The notes beneath the pieces are model-generated. The model searched no databases, had not been told where the DNA came from, and saw only the letters and a list, made by a program, of their open reading frames with translations. This document shows, in pieces, positions 23,841-31,471 of a stretch of DNA of 39,434 nucleotides (the stretch's first letter is position 1; every line of letters begins with the position of its first letter). The stretch is from an uncultured Sutterella sp. Its GTDB lineage: Bacteria > Pseudomonadota > Gammaproteobacteria > Burkholderiales > Burkholderiaceae_F. Made by a program: the position numbers and the translations under genes. Location of the stretch: contig CAJKAP010000016.1 in the NCBI GenBank assembly GCA_905197905.1, positions 1-39,434 of the forward strand, written 5' to 3'.

Positions 23841-24563
23841 ATGATGAACGTGAATTTCTTCTCTACCTGTATCGGTGACGCCGTTAAGGCGAACGCCGCT
23901 CGCAGTTCGGTACTCTTGCTCGAAGAGCTCGGTTGCCGTGTGCACTACCCCCGTAGCCAGACCTGCTGTGGTCAGCCTGCTTTGAATAGCGGCTACATCA
24001 AAGAAGCCATGGCCGGGATTAAGAACAACATCGTCGCTTTCGAAGAAAACGATTACCCCATCGTTTCGCCTGCTGGTTCCTGCACGTACGCCATCATGAG
24101 CTACGCGCTTCACCTCGTGAACGAACCCGAATGGGCCGAACGCGCCATCAAGTTGGCTGAACGTGTGCACGACTTGACCTCCTTTATCGTGAACGAATTG
24201 GGCATTGTGGACGTCGGTGCTCGCCTTGAAGGCCGTGCCGTCTATCACCCCTCTTGCTCGCTCTCGCGTAAGTTGGGCGTCACCAAGGAACCGCTCGAAC
24301 TCTTGAAGCATGTGAAGGGCTTGGAATTGGTGGAATTCCCCCACATGGACCGTTGCTGCGGTTTCGGTGGGACGTTCGCCACGAAGATGTCTGAAATCTC
24401 TGGCGCTCTCGTGAAGGAAAAGGTCTCTGACATGATGACGGTGAACCCCGACTATTTGATCGGCGCTGACTCCAGCTGCTTGATGAACATCGGTGGTCGT
24501 ATGGCCCGTGAAGGCCGCCCCGTCAAGGTGATGCACATCGCTGAAGTGCTCATGAGCCGCTAA
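23841..24563 (+). CDS. lutA: Lactate oxidation protein LutA/LldE (CCG-domain subunit)
   Basis: A 240-residue cytoplasmic subunit of the LutABC L-lactate dehydrogenase complex, which oxidises L-lactate to pyruvate through iron-sulfur clusters. Two cysteine-rich CCG domains are visible. The first has C10, then SQTCCGQPALNSGY near 45 and PAGSCTYA near 83. The second has HPSCSLSRKLG near 140 and DRCCGFGGTFA near 175, then DSSCLMNIGGR. Length matches LutA/LldE. The start is ATG at 23841 after a GGAG box. lutB follows after 22 bases. The context of permease before and LutB and LutC after makes the assignment firm. Confidence 0.93.
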   Translation: MMNVNFFSTCIGDAVKANAARSSVLLLEELGCRVHYPRSQTCCGQPALNSGYIKEAMAGIKNNIVAFEENDYPIVSPAGSCTYAIMSYALHLVNEPEWAERAIKLAERVHDLTSFIVNELGIVDVGARLEGRAVYHPSCSLSRKLGVTKEPLELLKHVKGLELVEFPHMDRCCGFGGTFATKMSEISGALVKEKVSDMMTVNPDYLIGADSSCLMNIGGRMAREGRPVKVMHIAEVLMSR

Positions 24564-24585
24564 TCCAAAACGAGGAGATAACAAA

Positions 24586-26094
24586 ATGCAAGATATTCGT
24601 GTTCAGTTTAAGAAAGCTCAGGAAGAAAAGCGTCTCGTTGTGAACGCTGCCAACCCTGACAAATACCTTCGTACGAATCCCCTTCCCTTCCACGATCGTG
24701 CTCAGCAGCAGATTGACGACGATATTATGCGTCGCGCTGTGGCTAAGGCCCAGAACGTGATCGGTGCTAACCGCGCCAAGATCATGGCTGAATTGGGTGA
24801 CGTGGAAGGCTGGCGCGATCGTGCTGCCCAGATCCGTGACTACGTCTTGGAAAACTTGGACGCCCTTCTCTACCAGCTCTCTGAAAAGGTGGAATCTAAC
24901 GGCGGCCACGTCTACTTTGCTAAGACCAAGGAAGAAGCTAGCGCTTATATTCTTGACGTCTGCAAGAAGAAGAACGCTAAGAAAGTCGTGAAGTCCAAAT
25001 CCATGGTTACCGAAGAAATCGGGATGAACCATGTGCTCCAGGACGCTGGCATTGAAGTTTTTGAAACCGACTTGGGTGAATACATCCTCCAGGTTGCTGG
25101 CGACAAGCCCTCCCACGTGGTGGTGCCGGCTATTCACCGTGACCGTGTACAGATCCGTAAGGCGCTTCACGACAAGTTGGGCTACGACGGCGCTGATACG
25201 CCGGAAGATATGACTGCCTTTATTCGTCAGAAGATGCGTAAAGACTTCTTGACGGCTGAAGTGGGTGTCTCTGGCTGTAACTTCGCTGTGGCTGAAACGG
25301 GTTCCGTTTGCTTGGTGACGAACGAAGGTAACGCTCGTTTGACGACTACTCTTCCGAAGACCCACATCGCTGTGATGGGGATGGAACGTTTGGCTCCGAC
25401 CTTCAAGGAAGTGGACGTCTTGATTACGATGCTTGCCCGCTCTGCTGTGGGGGCTCGTTTGACGGGTTACAACACGTGGCTCACTGGCCCGCGTGAAGAA
25501 GGCAATGCTGACGGTCCGGAAGAATTCCACTTGGTGATTTTGGACAACGGTCGCTCTGACATCTTGGGCTCTGCCTTTAAGGAAATTCTCCGTTGTATTC
25601 GTTGCGGTGCCTGTATGAACACCTGCCCCTGCTACCGTGAAATCGGTGGTCATGGTTACGGTTCCATCTATCCGGGTCCCTTGGGTGCTGTGATCACCCC
25701 GCTCTTGGGTGGTTACGAAGAATATAAGGACCTCCCCTATGTCTGCACGCTTTGCACGGCTTGCGACATGGTCTGCCCGGTGGAAATTCCGCTCTCGAAG
25801 TTGATTTTGAAGCACCGTAAGAGTGAAGTTGAACAGGGCTTGCGCCCCTCTGGCGAAAAATTCGCCACCGAACTCTTCGGTTGGGTCAATGGTAAGCCTG
25901 GTCTCTGGAGCTTGGGTATGAAGGCTGCGGCCAAGATGGGCGCTGTCTCCAAGGACGGTAAAGTGCCGTTCGCTCCGGGTGAACTCGGTAAGTGGTATAA
26001 GGCTCGTAACTTACCAGTCTCGGATGGTCAGGCCTTCCGTAGCTGGTTTGATGAGCACGAAAAAGAAGTTCGTGCAAAAGAAAGCGCTGAATAA
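24586..26094 (+). CDS. lutB: Lactate oxidation iron-sulfur protein LutB/LldF
   Basis: A 502-residue subunit that carries electrons in the LutABC complex. The N-terminal two thirds form the LUD-like domain (GVSGCNFAVAETGSVCLVTNEGN near 225-245). Two 4Fe-4S motifs follow: C337, C340, C343 and C347 in CIRCGACMNTCP, and C387, C390, C393 and C397 in CTLCTACDMVCP. The C-terminal region (KFATELFGWVNGKPGLWSLG) is typical of LutB. The ATG follows GAGGAGA at 7-8 bases, a near-perfect ribosome binding site. lutC starts 23 bases after its stop. Codons are strongly biased (AAG, CGT, GGT, TTG), implying high expression. Confidence 0.94.
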   Translation: MQDIRVQFKKAQEEKRLVVNAANPDKYLRTNPLPFHDRAQQQIDDDIMRRAVAKAQNVIGANRAKIMAELGDVEGWRDRAAQIRDYVLENLDALLYQLSEKVESNGGHVYFAKTKEEASAYILDVCKKKNAKKVVKSKSMVTEEIGMNHVLQDAGIEVFETDLGEYILQVAGDKPSHVVVPAIHRDRVQIRKALHDKLGYDGADTPEDMTAFIRQKMRKDFLTAEVGVSGCNFAVAETGSVCLVTNEGNARLTTTLPKTHIAVMGMERLAPTFKEVDVLITMLARSAVGARLTGYNTWLTGPREEGNADGPEEFHLVILDNGRSDILGSAFKEILRCIRCGACMNTCPCYREIGGHGYGSIYPGPLGAVITPLLGGYEEYKDLPYVCTLCTACDMVCPVEIPLSKLILKHRKSEVEQGLRPSGEKFATELFGWVNGKPGLWSLGMKAAAKMGAVSKDGKVPFAPGELGKWYKARNLPVSDGQAFRSWFDEHEKEVRAKESAE

Positions 26095-26117
26095 CCCATA
26101 CTGAGGAGATATTTATC

Positions 26118-26810
26118 ATGATTCAAAATCGCGACTCTTTTTTGCAAATGTTGGCTGACAAGATGGGCCGTGCTCCTCGCACGGAACCCTTGCCGCCCCC
26201 CACTCCGGTGAATGACTACGCAACGACGAACTTCACCGACTTGGACGCTGTGGGCTTGGAATCCCTCTTCTTGGAACGCTCTGCTCAGATGCTTGCCAAG
26301 ACGAAGACGACGCTCCCGCAGAACCTGCCTGGCACGGTGGCTGAAGTTGCCCGCCAGTACGGTGACTCGATTGTGTTGACGGCTGATGAACGCCTTCAGG
26401 AAACTGGCGTGGTTGATGCCTTGAAGACCAGCTTCTCTGATGTCTTCGTTTGGGATCACACCAAGGGCGAAGAAAGCATCGCTAAGGCTGAAGCCGCTAA
26501 GGTAGGTATCGTCTTTGCTGACTACGCTATCGCTGACTGTGGTTTCGCGGTGTTGCTCTCTAGCAAGGAACGCGCTCGTAGCGTTTCCCTTTTGCCGGAA
26601 AACAACATCATCGTGATCCGTCGTAGCACGATTTTGCCGCGTGTGGCTCAGCTCGCTGAAATTCTTCATCAGCGCGCCCAGGCTGGCGAACGTATGCCGT
26701 CCTGCATCAACATCATCGGTGGCCCGTCCTCCACGGCCGACATCGAATTGATCAAGGTGGTGGGTGTGCACGGTCCGGTGACCGCCAACTACATTGTGGT
26801 CGAAGACTAA
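26118..26810 (+). CDS. lutC: Lactate utilisation protein LutC/LldG (LUD domain)
   Basis: A 230-residue third subunit of the LutABC system. The C-terminal LUD domain carries the typical AKAEAAKVGIVFADYAIAD-like stretch, then NNIIVIRRSTILPRVAQLAEIL and INIIGGPSSTADIELIKVVGVHGP near the end. Exact catalytic residues are not known for the family; LutC is required for lactate growth in Bacillus. The ATG follows GAGGAGA. It is the last gene of the operon: a structured segment and a terminator follow. Confidence 0.92.
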   Translation: MIQNRDSFLQMLADKMGRAPRTEPLPPPTPVNDYATTNFTDLDAVGLESLFLERSAQMLAKTKTTLPQNLPGTVAEVARQYGDSIVLTADERLQETGVVDALKTSFSDVFVWDHTKGEESIAKAEAAKVGIVFADYAIADCGFAVLLSSKERARSVSLLPENNIIVIRRSTILPRVAQLAEILHQRAQAGERMPSCINIIGGPSSTADIELIKVVGVHGPVTANYIVVED

Positions 26811-26826
26811 TCGAAAATCGTTTTAC

Positions 26827-26907
26827 TGGTCAGCCGCACGCAGAGTCAGTCTCCTCAGTGTCGGTTCATCATGTCTGGCTATAAGCCGTGTGCGCTGACC
26901 ATTTTTC
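26827..26907 (+). other. Long-range stem followed by a T-run after lutC
   Basis: TGGTCAGC with GCAC (26827-26839) pairs with GTGTGCGCTGACCA (26888-26901), one base bulged, and TTTTT follows. The roughly 50-base loop is large for a plain terminator. It may be a 3' untranslated structure, an sRNA derived from the lut mRNA, or the first of two terminators. Confidence 0.4.
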
Positions 26908-26963
26908 TTTTTTCGATATCGTCTCAAAACGAAAACGATTAATTTGCTCTCATCCCGAGCTTG

Positions 26964-26999
26964 AAACTCCCGCTGGTGAAAACTGGTGGGAGTTTTTTT
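26964..26999 (+). terminator. Terminator of the lactate operon
   Basis: AAACTCCC pairs with GGGAGTTT, followed by seven T. It lies 154 bases after the lutC stop. Confidence 0.75.
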
Positions 27000-27083
27000 A
27001 TCCTCGCTCCTTTTCTTCTTTTTGCCTCCCTCTTTTCCCCTCTTCCTTTTTTTCACGAATCTGTGTAAGAGAGCACGAAAGTG

Positions 27084-27097
27084 TGAACACTTGTTCA
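27084..27097. promoter_or_regulatory. TetR-type palindrome TGAAC-ACTT-GTTCA upstream of the first hydrolase
   Basis: A perfect 5-4-5 palindrome 107 bases before the hydrolase start, with the same half-sites and spacing as the one at 20548. It fits an operator for a TetR-family repressor encoded elsewhere. Confidence 0.4.
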
Positions 27098-27204
27098 GTC
27101 TTCTCGTTTTTGGCCTCCTTTTTTTGAGAAAATAGAGTTAACACACACTGACAGCACGAAGGCTGTGCTGCCTCACCAAAAAAATTAAAAGGAAAAATGC
27201 TCTT

Positions 27205-28245
27205 ATGAAATTTGCTCGCCCATTTCGCGTTGCAACGCTCTCTACCGTTCTCTCTGCACTTCTTCTCACGCCCGTCGCTTTTGCCACTGAAACACCAGAC
27301 ACAGCGCTTTTGGGTTACACCGAAGGCGCTGAAGTGCTCTCCTCACCCGTCACCAATGCTCGCATTGAGATGATTTCAAACGTTGTCTACCGTCAGGTCA
27401 CCTCTGCTGGTCAATCTACACCGCTTCATATGACGCTTTTTGTGCCTGGTACGGATAGTGAAAAGCGTCCCGCCATTATTTATTTTCCGGGTGGCGGCTT
27501 CATGAGCGCTAATAAAGACCAGTCCTTAGAGCTTCGTTACGCACTTGCGCGAGCGGGCTTTGTCGTGGCTTCCGCAGAATACCGCACGATTCCAGCCAAA
27601 TACCCGGCTCCCGTTGAAGACGCCAAAGCCGCAGTGCGCTATTTGCGCGCTCATGCCAAAGAGTTTGGCATCGATCCCGATAAGATTGGCGTTTTAGGAG
27701 GCTCAGCTGGGGGCTATGTGGTCGAAATGCTCGGTACCACCAATGGCGAAAAAGGCTGGGACAAGGGTGAAAATTTAGACGTTTCTTCTGACGTCCAAGC
27801 CGTGACCTCACTTTTTGGGATTTCTGACATTCTCCATATCTCCGAAGGGCTGGGTGAAACAAAAGCTAAGGTTTATGCTTCGCCCGCTGCGCCAGAAGCT
27901 TTGATGCTCAATGGCGTTGCCTTCTTCAATTTCCCAGGAGCGAGCGTGCAGGCGGATCCTGAGAAAACACGCAGTGCCTCTGCGATTGGTCATGTGGATG
28001 GCACGGAACCGCCTTTTCTCTTGATGCATGGCTCTGCCGACAATATGGTGAGTCCGACGCAGAGTGCCCGTCTCTTTAAGGCCTTGAAAGAAAAGAAAGT
28101 GGACGCGCAGTATGTGCTGGTTAGAGACGCCATGCACGGCAACCTTCCCTGGATGCAGCAACCCGTGATTGATCGCGTGGTGAAATTTTTCAAAGAAAAG
28201 TTAGGGACGCCTTCAACTACGCCTTCTGACAAGATGGTGCTTTAA
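27205..28245 (+). CDS. Exported alpha/beta hydrolase (esterase/lipase-like)
   Basis: A 346-residue hydrolase with a signal peptide (KFARPFR, hydrophobic core, cleavage after AFA), so it acts in the periplasm or outside. The alpha/beta fold motifs are in order: the oxyanion loop YFPGGGF near 93-99, where the usual HGGG histidine is Pro; the nucleophile elbow GGSAGGY with Ser167; an acidic region HGSADNMVSP; and the catalytic His in DAMHGNLPW near the C-terminus. It fits the carboxylesterase/BD-FAE-like group of short-chain esterases or feruloyl/acetyl esterases; the substrate cannot be read. AAGGA lies about 11 bases before the ATG. The next gene is a close paralog. Possible TetR-type control from the palindrome at 27084. 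Confidence 0.88.
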   Translation: MKFARPFRVATLSTVLSALLLTPVAFATETPDTALLGYTEGAEVLSSPVTNARIEMISNVVYRQVTSAGQSTPLHMTLFVPGTDSEKRPAIIYFPGGGFMSANKDQSLELRYALARAGFVVASAEYRTIPAKYPAPVEDAKAAVRYLRAHAKEFGIDPDKIGVLGGSAGGYVVEMLGTTNGEKGWDKGENLDVSSDVQAVTSLFGISDILHISEGLGETKAKVYASPAAPEALMLNGVAFFNFPGASVQADPEKTRSASAIGHVDGTEPPFLLMHGSADNMVSPTQSARLFKALKEKKVDAQYVLVRDAMHGNLPWMQQPVIDRVVKFFKEKLGTPSTTPSDKMVL

Positions 28246-28267
28246 TTCGCGTTGAGTCGTTTTTGAG

Positions 28268-28306
28268 AAAGAGGTCTGCTCGCAAGGTGGACCTCTTTTC
28301 TTTTTG
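28268..28306 (+). terminator. Terminator after the first hydrolase
   Basis: AAAGAGGTC pairs with GACCTCTTT and is followed by a T-rich run. It shows that the two hydrolase genes are separate transcription units, or at least attenuated. Confidence 0.75.
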
Positions 28307-28452
28307 TGAAAACTTTCTTTTCTCTCATTAGGGTTTTGCCCATGTTGTGCCTCCCAACACAGCAAATCCCGATTTTTTCTGAGAGAATTGACCTTGCGTC
28401 GTGGCGATATTCATGGTGAGTGTCGCCAATTTTTCATAGGAGAAAATTCAAA

Positions 28453-29481
28453 ATGACGTTGAGTCAACATTTCCGCTTGGCAAGCACTGCCACCTTGCTC
28501 TCTGCCATGCTCGTTGCACCCGCTGCTTTCGCAGCTGATAAGCCTTTTGGTTACACCGAAGGCGCAGAAATCATTACGGTTCCCGTGAGTGACGGTCGTA
28601 TCGATACGATTTCTGGCGTGATTTTCCATCAAGCGAAATCCTTGCGCGCCATTGATCAACTGCGTATGACGGTAATGGTACCCCGCACCACGGCTCCGAA
28701 ACCCGCAGTGATTTATTTCCCTGGCGGCGGCTTCACGAGCGCTGACCATGAAAAGTTTCTTGAAATGCGCTACGCACTTGCTCGCGCTGGTTTTGTGGTC
28801 GCTGCCGCAGAATATCGCCCCGTTCCCACAAAATTCCCTGGTCTCATTGAAGACGGCAAGGCTGCTGTGCGCTTCCTTCGTGCACACGCTAAAGAATGGG
28901 GTGTCGATCCCAACAAGATTGGTGTCTTGGGTGACTCCGCTGGTGGCTATTTAGTTGAAATGTTAGGCACCACCAATGGCGAAAAAGGCTGGGACAAAGG
29001 TGACTGGACGGAAGTCTCTTCTGACGTGCAGGCGGTTGTCTCGCTTTATGGTCTTTCTGACCTCTTAAATATTGGTGAAGGTTTGGGTGAAGCCCAAGAA
29101 AAAGTGCATGCCTCCCCTGCTGTCACAGAAGCCCTGCTTGTCAATGGTCCTGCATTCCGTGACTTCCCGGGTGCAAGCATCCATTCCGATAAGAAGAAAG
29201 CTTTGAACGCTTCTGCGATTGGTCACGTCGATGGCACGGAACCCCCGTTCCTCCTTCTTCACGGCTCTGACGACCGCCTTGTGAGCCCAATGCAAAGCGC
29301 TCATCTCTTTGAAGCTCTCAAAGCCAAGAAAGTCGACGCTCAGTATGTTCTCGTTGAAGGGGCCCAGCACGGTGATCTTCCCTGGTACCAAGCGCCCTTG
29401 ATTGAACGTGTGGTCTCGTTCTTTAAGGCTAAACTTGGCGAGCCCCAAAAGGCTGGCGAAACCAAGGGAGGGAATCTCTAA
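28453..29481 (+). CDS. Exported alpha/beta hydrolase, paralog of the preceding gene
   Basis: A 342-residue protein clearly homologous to the preceding hydrolase along its length (shared FGYTEGAE, YFPGGGF, ALARAGFVVA, VEMLGTTNGEKGWDKG, SAIGHVDGTEPPF). The ATG at 28453 is chosen because AGGAGA lies about 9 bases upstream and a clean signal peptide follows (SQHFR, hydrophobic core, cleavage after AAFA). An upstream in-frame GTG at 28420 would spoil both. The nucleophile is Ser162 in GDSAGGY, and the catalytic His is in EGAQHGDLPW. The pair arose by tandem duplication; sequence differences around the elbow (GGS against GDS) and termini suggest different substrates. Confidence 0.88.
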   Translation: MTLSQHFRLASTATLLSAMLVAPAAFAADKPFGYTEGAEIITVPVSDGRIDTISGVIFHQAKSLRAIDQLRMTVMVPRTTAPKPAVIYFPGGGFTSADHEKFLEMRYALARAGFVVAAAEYRPVPTKFPGLIEDGKAAVRFLRAHAKEWGVDPNKIGVLGDSAGGYLVEMLGTTNGEKGWDKGDWTEVSSDVQAVVSLYGLSDLLNIGEGLGEAQEKVHASPAVTEALLVNGPAFRDFPGASIHSDKKKALNASAIGHVDGTEPPFLLLHGSDDRLVSPMQSAHLFEALKAKKVDAQYVLVEGAQHGDLPWYQAPLIERVVSFFKAKLGEPQKAGETKGGNL

Positions 29482-29493
29482 GGTTTCTTTATC

Positions 29494-29560
29494 GAGAAAG
29501 CGGGTTGCAGAGCACGCAACGCTCTGTTGATCTTTTTGGCTTTTCAGCCGCTTTCTCTTT
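29494..29560 (+). terminator. Terminator-like inverted repeat after the second hydrolase
   Basis: GAGAAAGCGG (29494-29503) pairs perfectly with CCGCTTTCTC (29548-29557), and a small AGAGC / GCTCT hairpin sits inside the loop. The T-run after it is short. Confidence 0.5.
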
Positions 29561-29613
29561 GCGCTACAGTGTGAGGCATCGACCATTTTTCTTTTGAGGA
29601 ACTCTCGTCTCCT

Positions 29614-30510
29614 ATGTCTCAACGGAAATCACTCGCCATGACGCTGCTTCACACTGCTCGCAAGTTTTCGCTCTCTGACTGGAAAGTCGACTGCGCTATT
29701 GTTGGCGCGCTCGCGCTTGGCCTCTTAAGTGTGGCTGATGCCGCACCACTCTCAACCATTTCTCTCAATATTCCTGCGCCCGCGCTAGCGCCTCATTTTA
29801 CAAAGACGCCTAACGTTGCGCTTTTGATTGGCAACAGCTACTCTTTCTACAATTGTGGTGTCCACACCTATTTGCGCGGTCTGATGCGCGCAAGCGATCC
29901 AGCAATCCCCATGAAAACGCGCCTTTTGACGATTAGCTCTGGTGCGCTTTCTTTCCATGACGTCGGCTTTTATCTGCAGCCCCACCCGCAAGATCCTTAT
30001 GTAAAAACCGAAAACGGCAAGCTCCTCCCGATGTTTGACATTGTGCTTCTTCAGGAACATTCTGAAGGTGCTGTGAGCAACAAACGTATTTCTTTTTTAA
30101 AGGAATTTGCAAAGAAGCACGCTGACACGATTCGCGCTGCGGGAAGCACTCCGCTTCTTGTGATGACGTGGACCAAAGAAAACCGAACTGAGGATATTGG
30201 AAAGCTCGCCACCAATACGATTGAAGCGGCGAACGAGGCGCAAATGCCTGTAGTGCCCGTGGGGCTCGCCTTTGAAGCCGTGAGAAAAGCGCACCCCGAA
30301 ATTAAGCTCTACCAAGCAGATAAGAGCCATCCGAGTGCTGCGGGAACGTACCTATACGCCTCCGTGCTTTATGCAACGCTCTTTCATAAAAGTCCTGTTG
30401 GCCTAGATTACCAGGGCGAATGTGAAAAGCCACTTTCGCCTGAGGTAGCCAAAACGCTTCAGGAAGAGGCTTGGAAGACGGTGACAGACTTTTTTGAGTG
30501 GAAGAATTAA
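29614..30510 (+). CDS. SGNH/GDSL-type hydrolase, membrane-targeted or exported
   Basis: A 298-residue protein with an N-terminal hydrophobic segment (about 27-44, VDCAIVGALALGLLSVADA), which acts as signal peptide or anchor. Block I is LLIGNSYSFYN with nucleophile Ser75 (GNS in place of GDS). The middle contains IVLLQEHSEGA and TPLLVMTWTKEN. Block V is DKSHPSAAGTYLYA with Asp236 and His239, the catalytic pair. The family deacylates esters such as acetylated sugars. It lies downstream of two exported esterases, so a joint role in trimming acyl groups from polysaccharide, mucin or lipid is plausible but unproven. GAGGA lies 12 bases before the ATG, rather far; an ATG at 29638 is possible. Confidence 0.85.
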   Translation: MSQRKSLAMTLLHTARKFSLSDWKVDCAIVGALALGLLSVADAAPLSTISLNIPAPALAPHFTKTPNVALLIGNSYSFYNCGVHTYLRGLMRASDPAIPMKTRLLTISSGALSFHDVGFYLQPHPQDPYVKTENGKLLPMFDIVLLQEHSEGAVSNKRISFLKEFAKKHADTIRAAGSTPLLVMTWTKENRTEDIGKLATNTIEAANEAQMPVVPVGLAFEAVRKAHPEIKLYQADKSHPSAAGTYLYASVLYATLFHKSPVGLDYQGECEKPLSPEVAKTLQEEAWKTVTDFFEWKN

Positions 30511-30515
30511 AGGGA

Positions 30516-30546
30516 AAGAGGCTCAGCCGGGATGGTTGAGCCTCTT
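30516..30546. terminator. Bidirectional terminator between the SGNH hydrolase and the helicase gene
   Basis: AAGAGGCTCA pairs perfectly with TGAGCCTCTT across 11 bases, between two convergent genes that end 40 bases apart. Confidence 0.75.
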
Positions 30547-30550
30547 CACC

Positions 30551-31471
30551 TTAAAGCGAGTCATTTTTTATATTGTGAAGGTGGAGTCGCCAGTCATCCT
30601 CATCCCCATAGTCAATCTCATCTGCGTTGAGTGCTCGAGTAGGTTGAGCTGGCTCACTCTTTTTTCGAGTGAGATAAATACGCGGAAGCACAATGGCGTC
30701 TTCGCCAAAGGGATTTTGTCGCGTTATCTTTCTCTTGGGATTTTTCCAAGCCATCACAAAACCGACTTCAGCTCGCTTAAATTCGTACCCCTGATTCAAC
30801 TTCGCTTTGAATACTTCTTCTCGATACTTTTCCGCTAGAGCACATACTGGCGTTTCGACCCCATTTCTCTTTACAGTAAGCATTACCCAATTTTTTACCA
30901 ACTTCAGGTACAGGGGTTCTCCACTACGCAGGCTCAGAATAAAACCCTTTTGCCACTCCCCATTGTCCTCATGTTGCAAATCACTCCTGAAACTCAAAAA
31001 AACATTTGTAAGTTCAAGATATAAACCGATATCTGTCACCGGTGCATAAGAGCGATCATCTCTCACGTACTGGACGTTTGGAGATTTGGCAAAAGGTCGC
31101 ATTATGGGAGTACTTGTATGAATATAAAGTTCATTTTTGGCTCGCGTAATGGCTACATAGAGCAGACGGCGCTCTTCTGCTAGATCGACTGGCTTCTTAT
31201 TCGATCCATCGTCAAGAGGATTCAGCATCAAATAGACTTGGTCAAATTCTCGCCCTTTGGCACTATGCATCGTAGAAACTAAGACCACTCCTTCTTCTGT
31301 CTTGGAGAAATCTTCATATTTCGCCTCTTTGAGGAAGGTTTCCAGTTCCCGGCGTTGGCAATCAAAATCAGTCTCTTTATAGCTTGAACACACGTATCCA
31401 ATATGCTGCTGGTGGCGTACTTGGTCTTCATTGCCATCATGGCTTTTTGCCAAGTATCTTCGCGAATGCAC
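30551..31471 (-). CDS. C-terminal part of the exonuclease-RecQ-UvrD helicase (frameshifted)
   Basis: This frame carries the end of the giant helicase encoded just upstream. The protein-like sequence starts only around KETDFDCQRRELETF, near 31385; the preceding 25-30 residues are out-of-frame noise, so the GTG at 31471 is not a real start. It contains UvrD motif V (VSTMHSAKGREFDQVYL) and motif VI (ERRLLYVAITRAKNELYIHT), essential for ATP hydrolysis. A C-terminal domain of about 180 residues follows. Relative to the upstream frame, codons here are displaced by one base backward, as if one base had been lost. Either a true frameshift mutation, an assembly error or ribosomal slippage joins them. 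Confidence 0.8.
   Translation of the reverse strand: MHSRRYLAKSHDGNEDQVRHQQHIGYVCSSYKETDFDCQRRELETFLKEAKYEDFSKTEEGVVLVSTMHSAKGREFDQVYLMLNPLDDGSNKKPVDLAEERRLLYVAITRAKNELYIHTSTPIMRPFAKSPNVQYVRDDRSYAPVTDIGLYLELTNVFLSFRSDLQHEDNGEWQKGFILSLRSGEPLYLKLVKNWVMLTVKRNGVETPVCALAEKYREEVFKAKLNQGYEFKRAEVGFVMAWKNPKRKITRQNPFGEDAIVLPRIYLTRKKSEPAQPTRALNADEIDYGDEDDWRLHLHNIKNDSL

Larger units (their letters stand above)
26811..27204. other. Intergenic region between lutC and the first hydrolase
   Basis: About 390 bases with no convincing gene. It holds a long-range stem (26827-26907), the lut operon terminator (26964-26999), pyrimidine-rich tracts and a TetR-type palindrome at 27084, then the AAGGA ribosome binding site of the hydrolase. 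Confidence 0.6.

Noticed and set aside
27197..27208. Tiny upstream frame ATG CTC TTA TGA overlapping the hydrolase start codon
   Set aside because: Its ribosome binding site would be only about 3 bases away; overlap is probably incidental to the A-rich leader.
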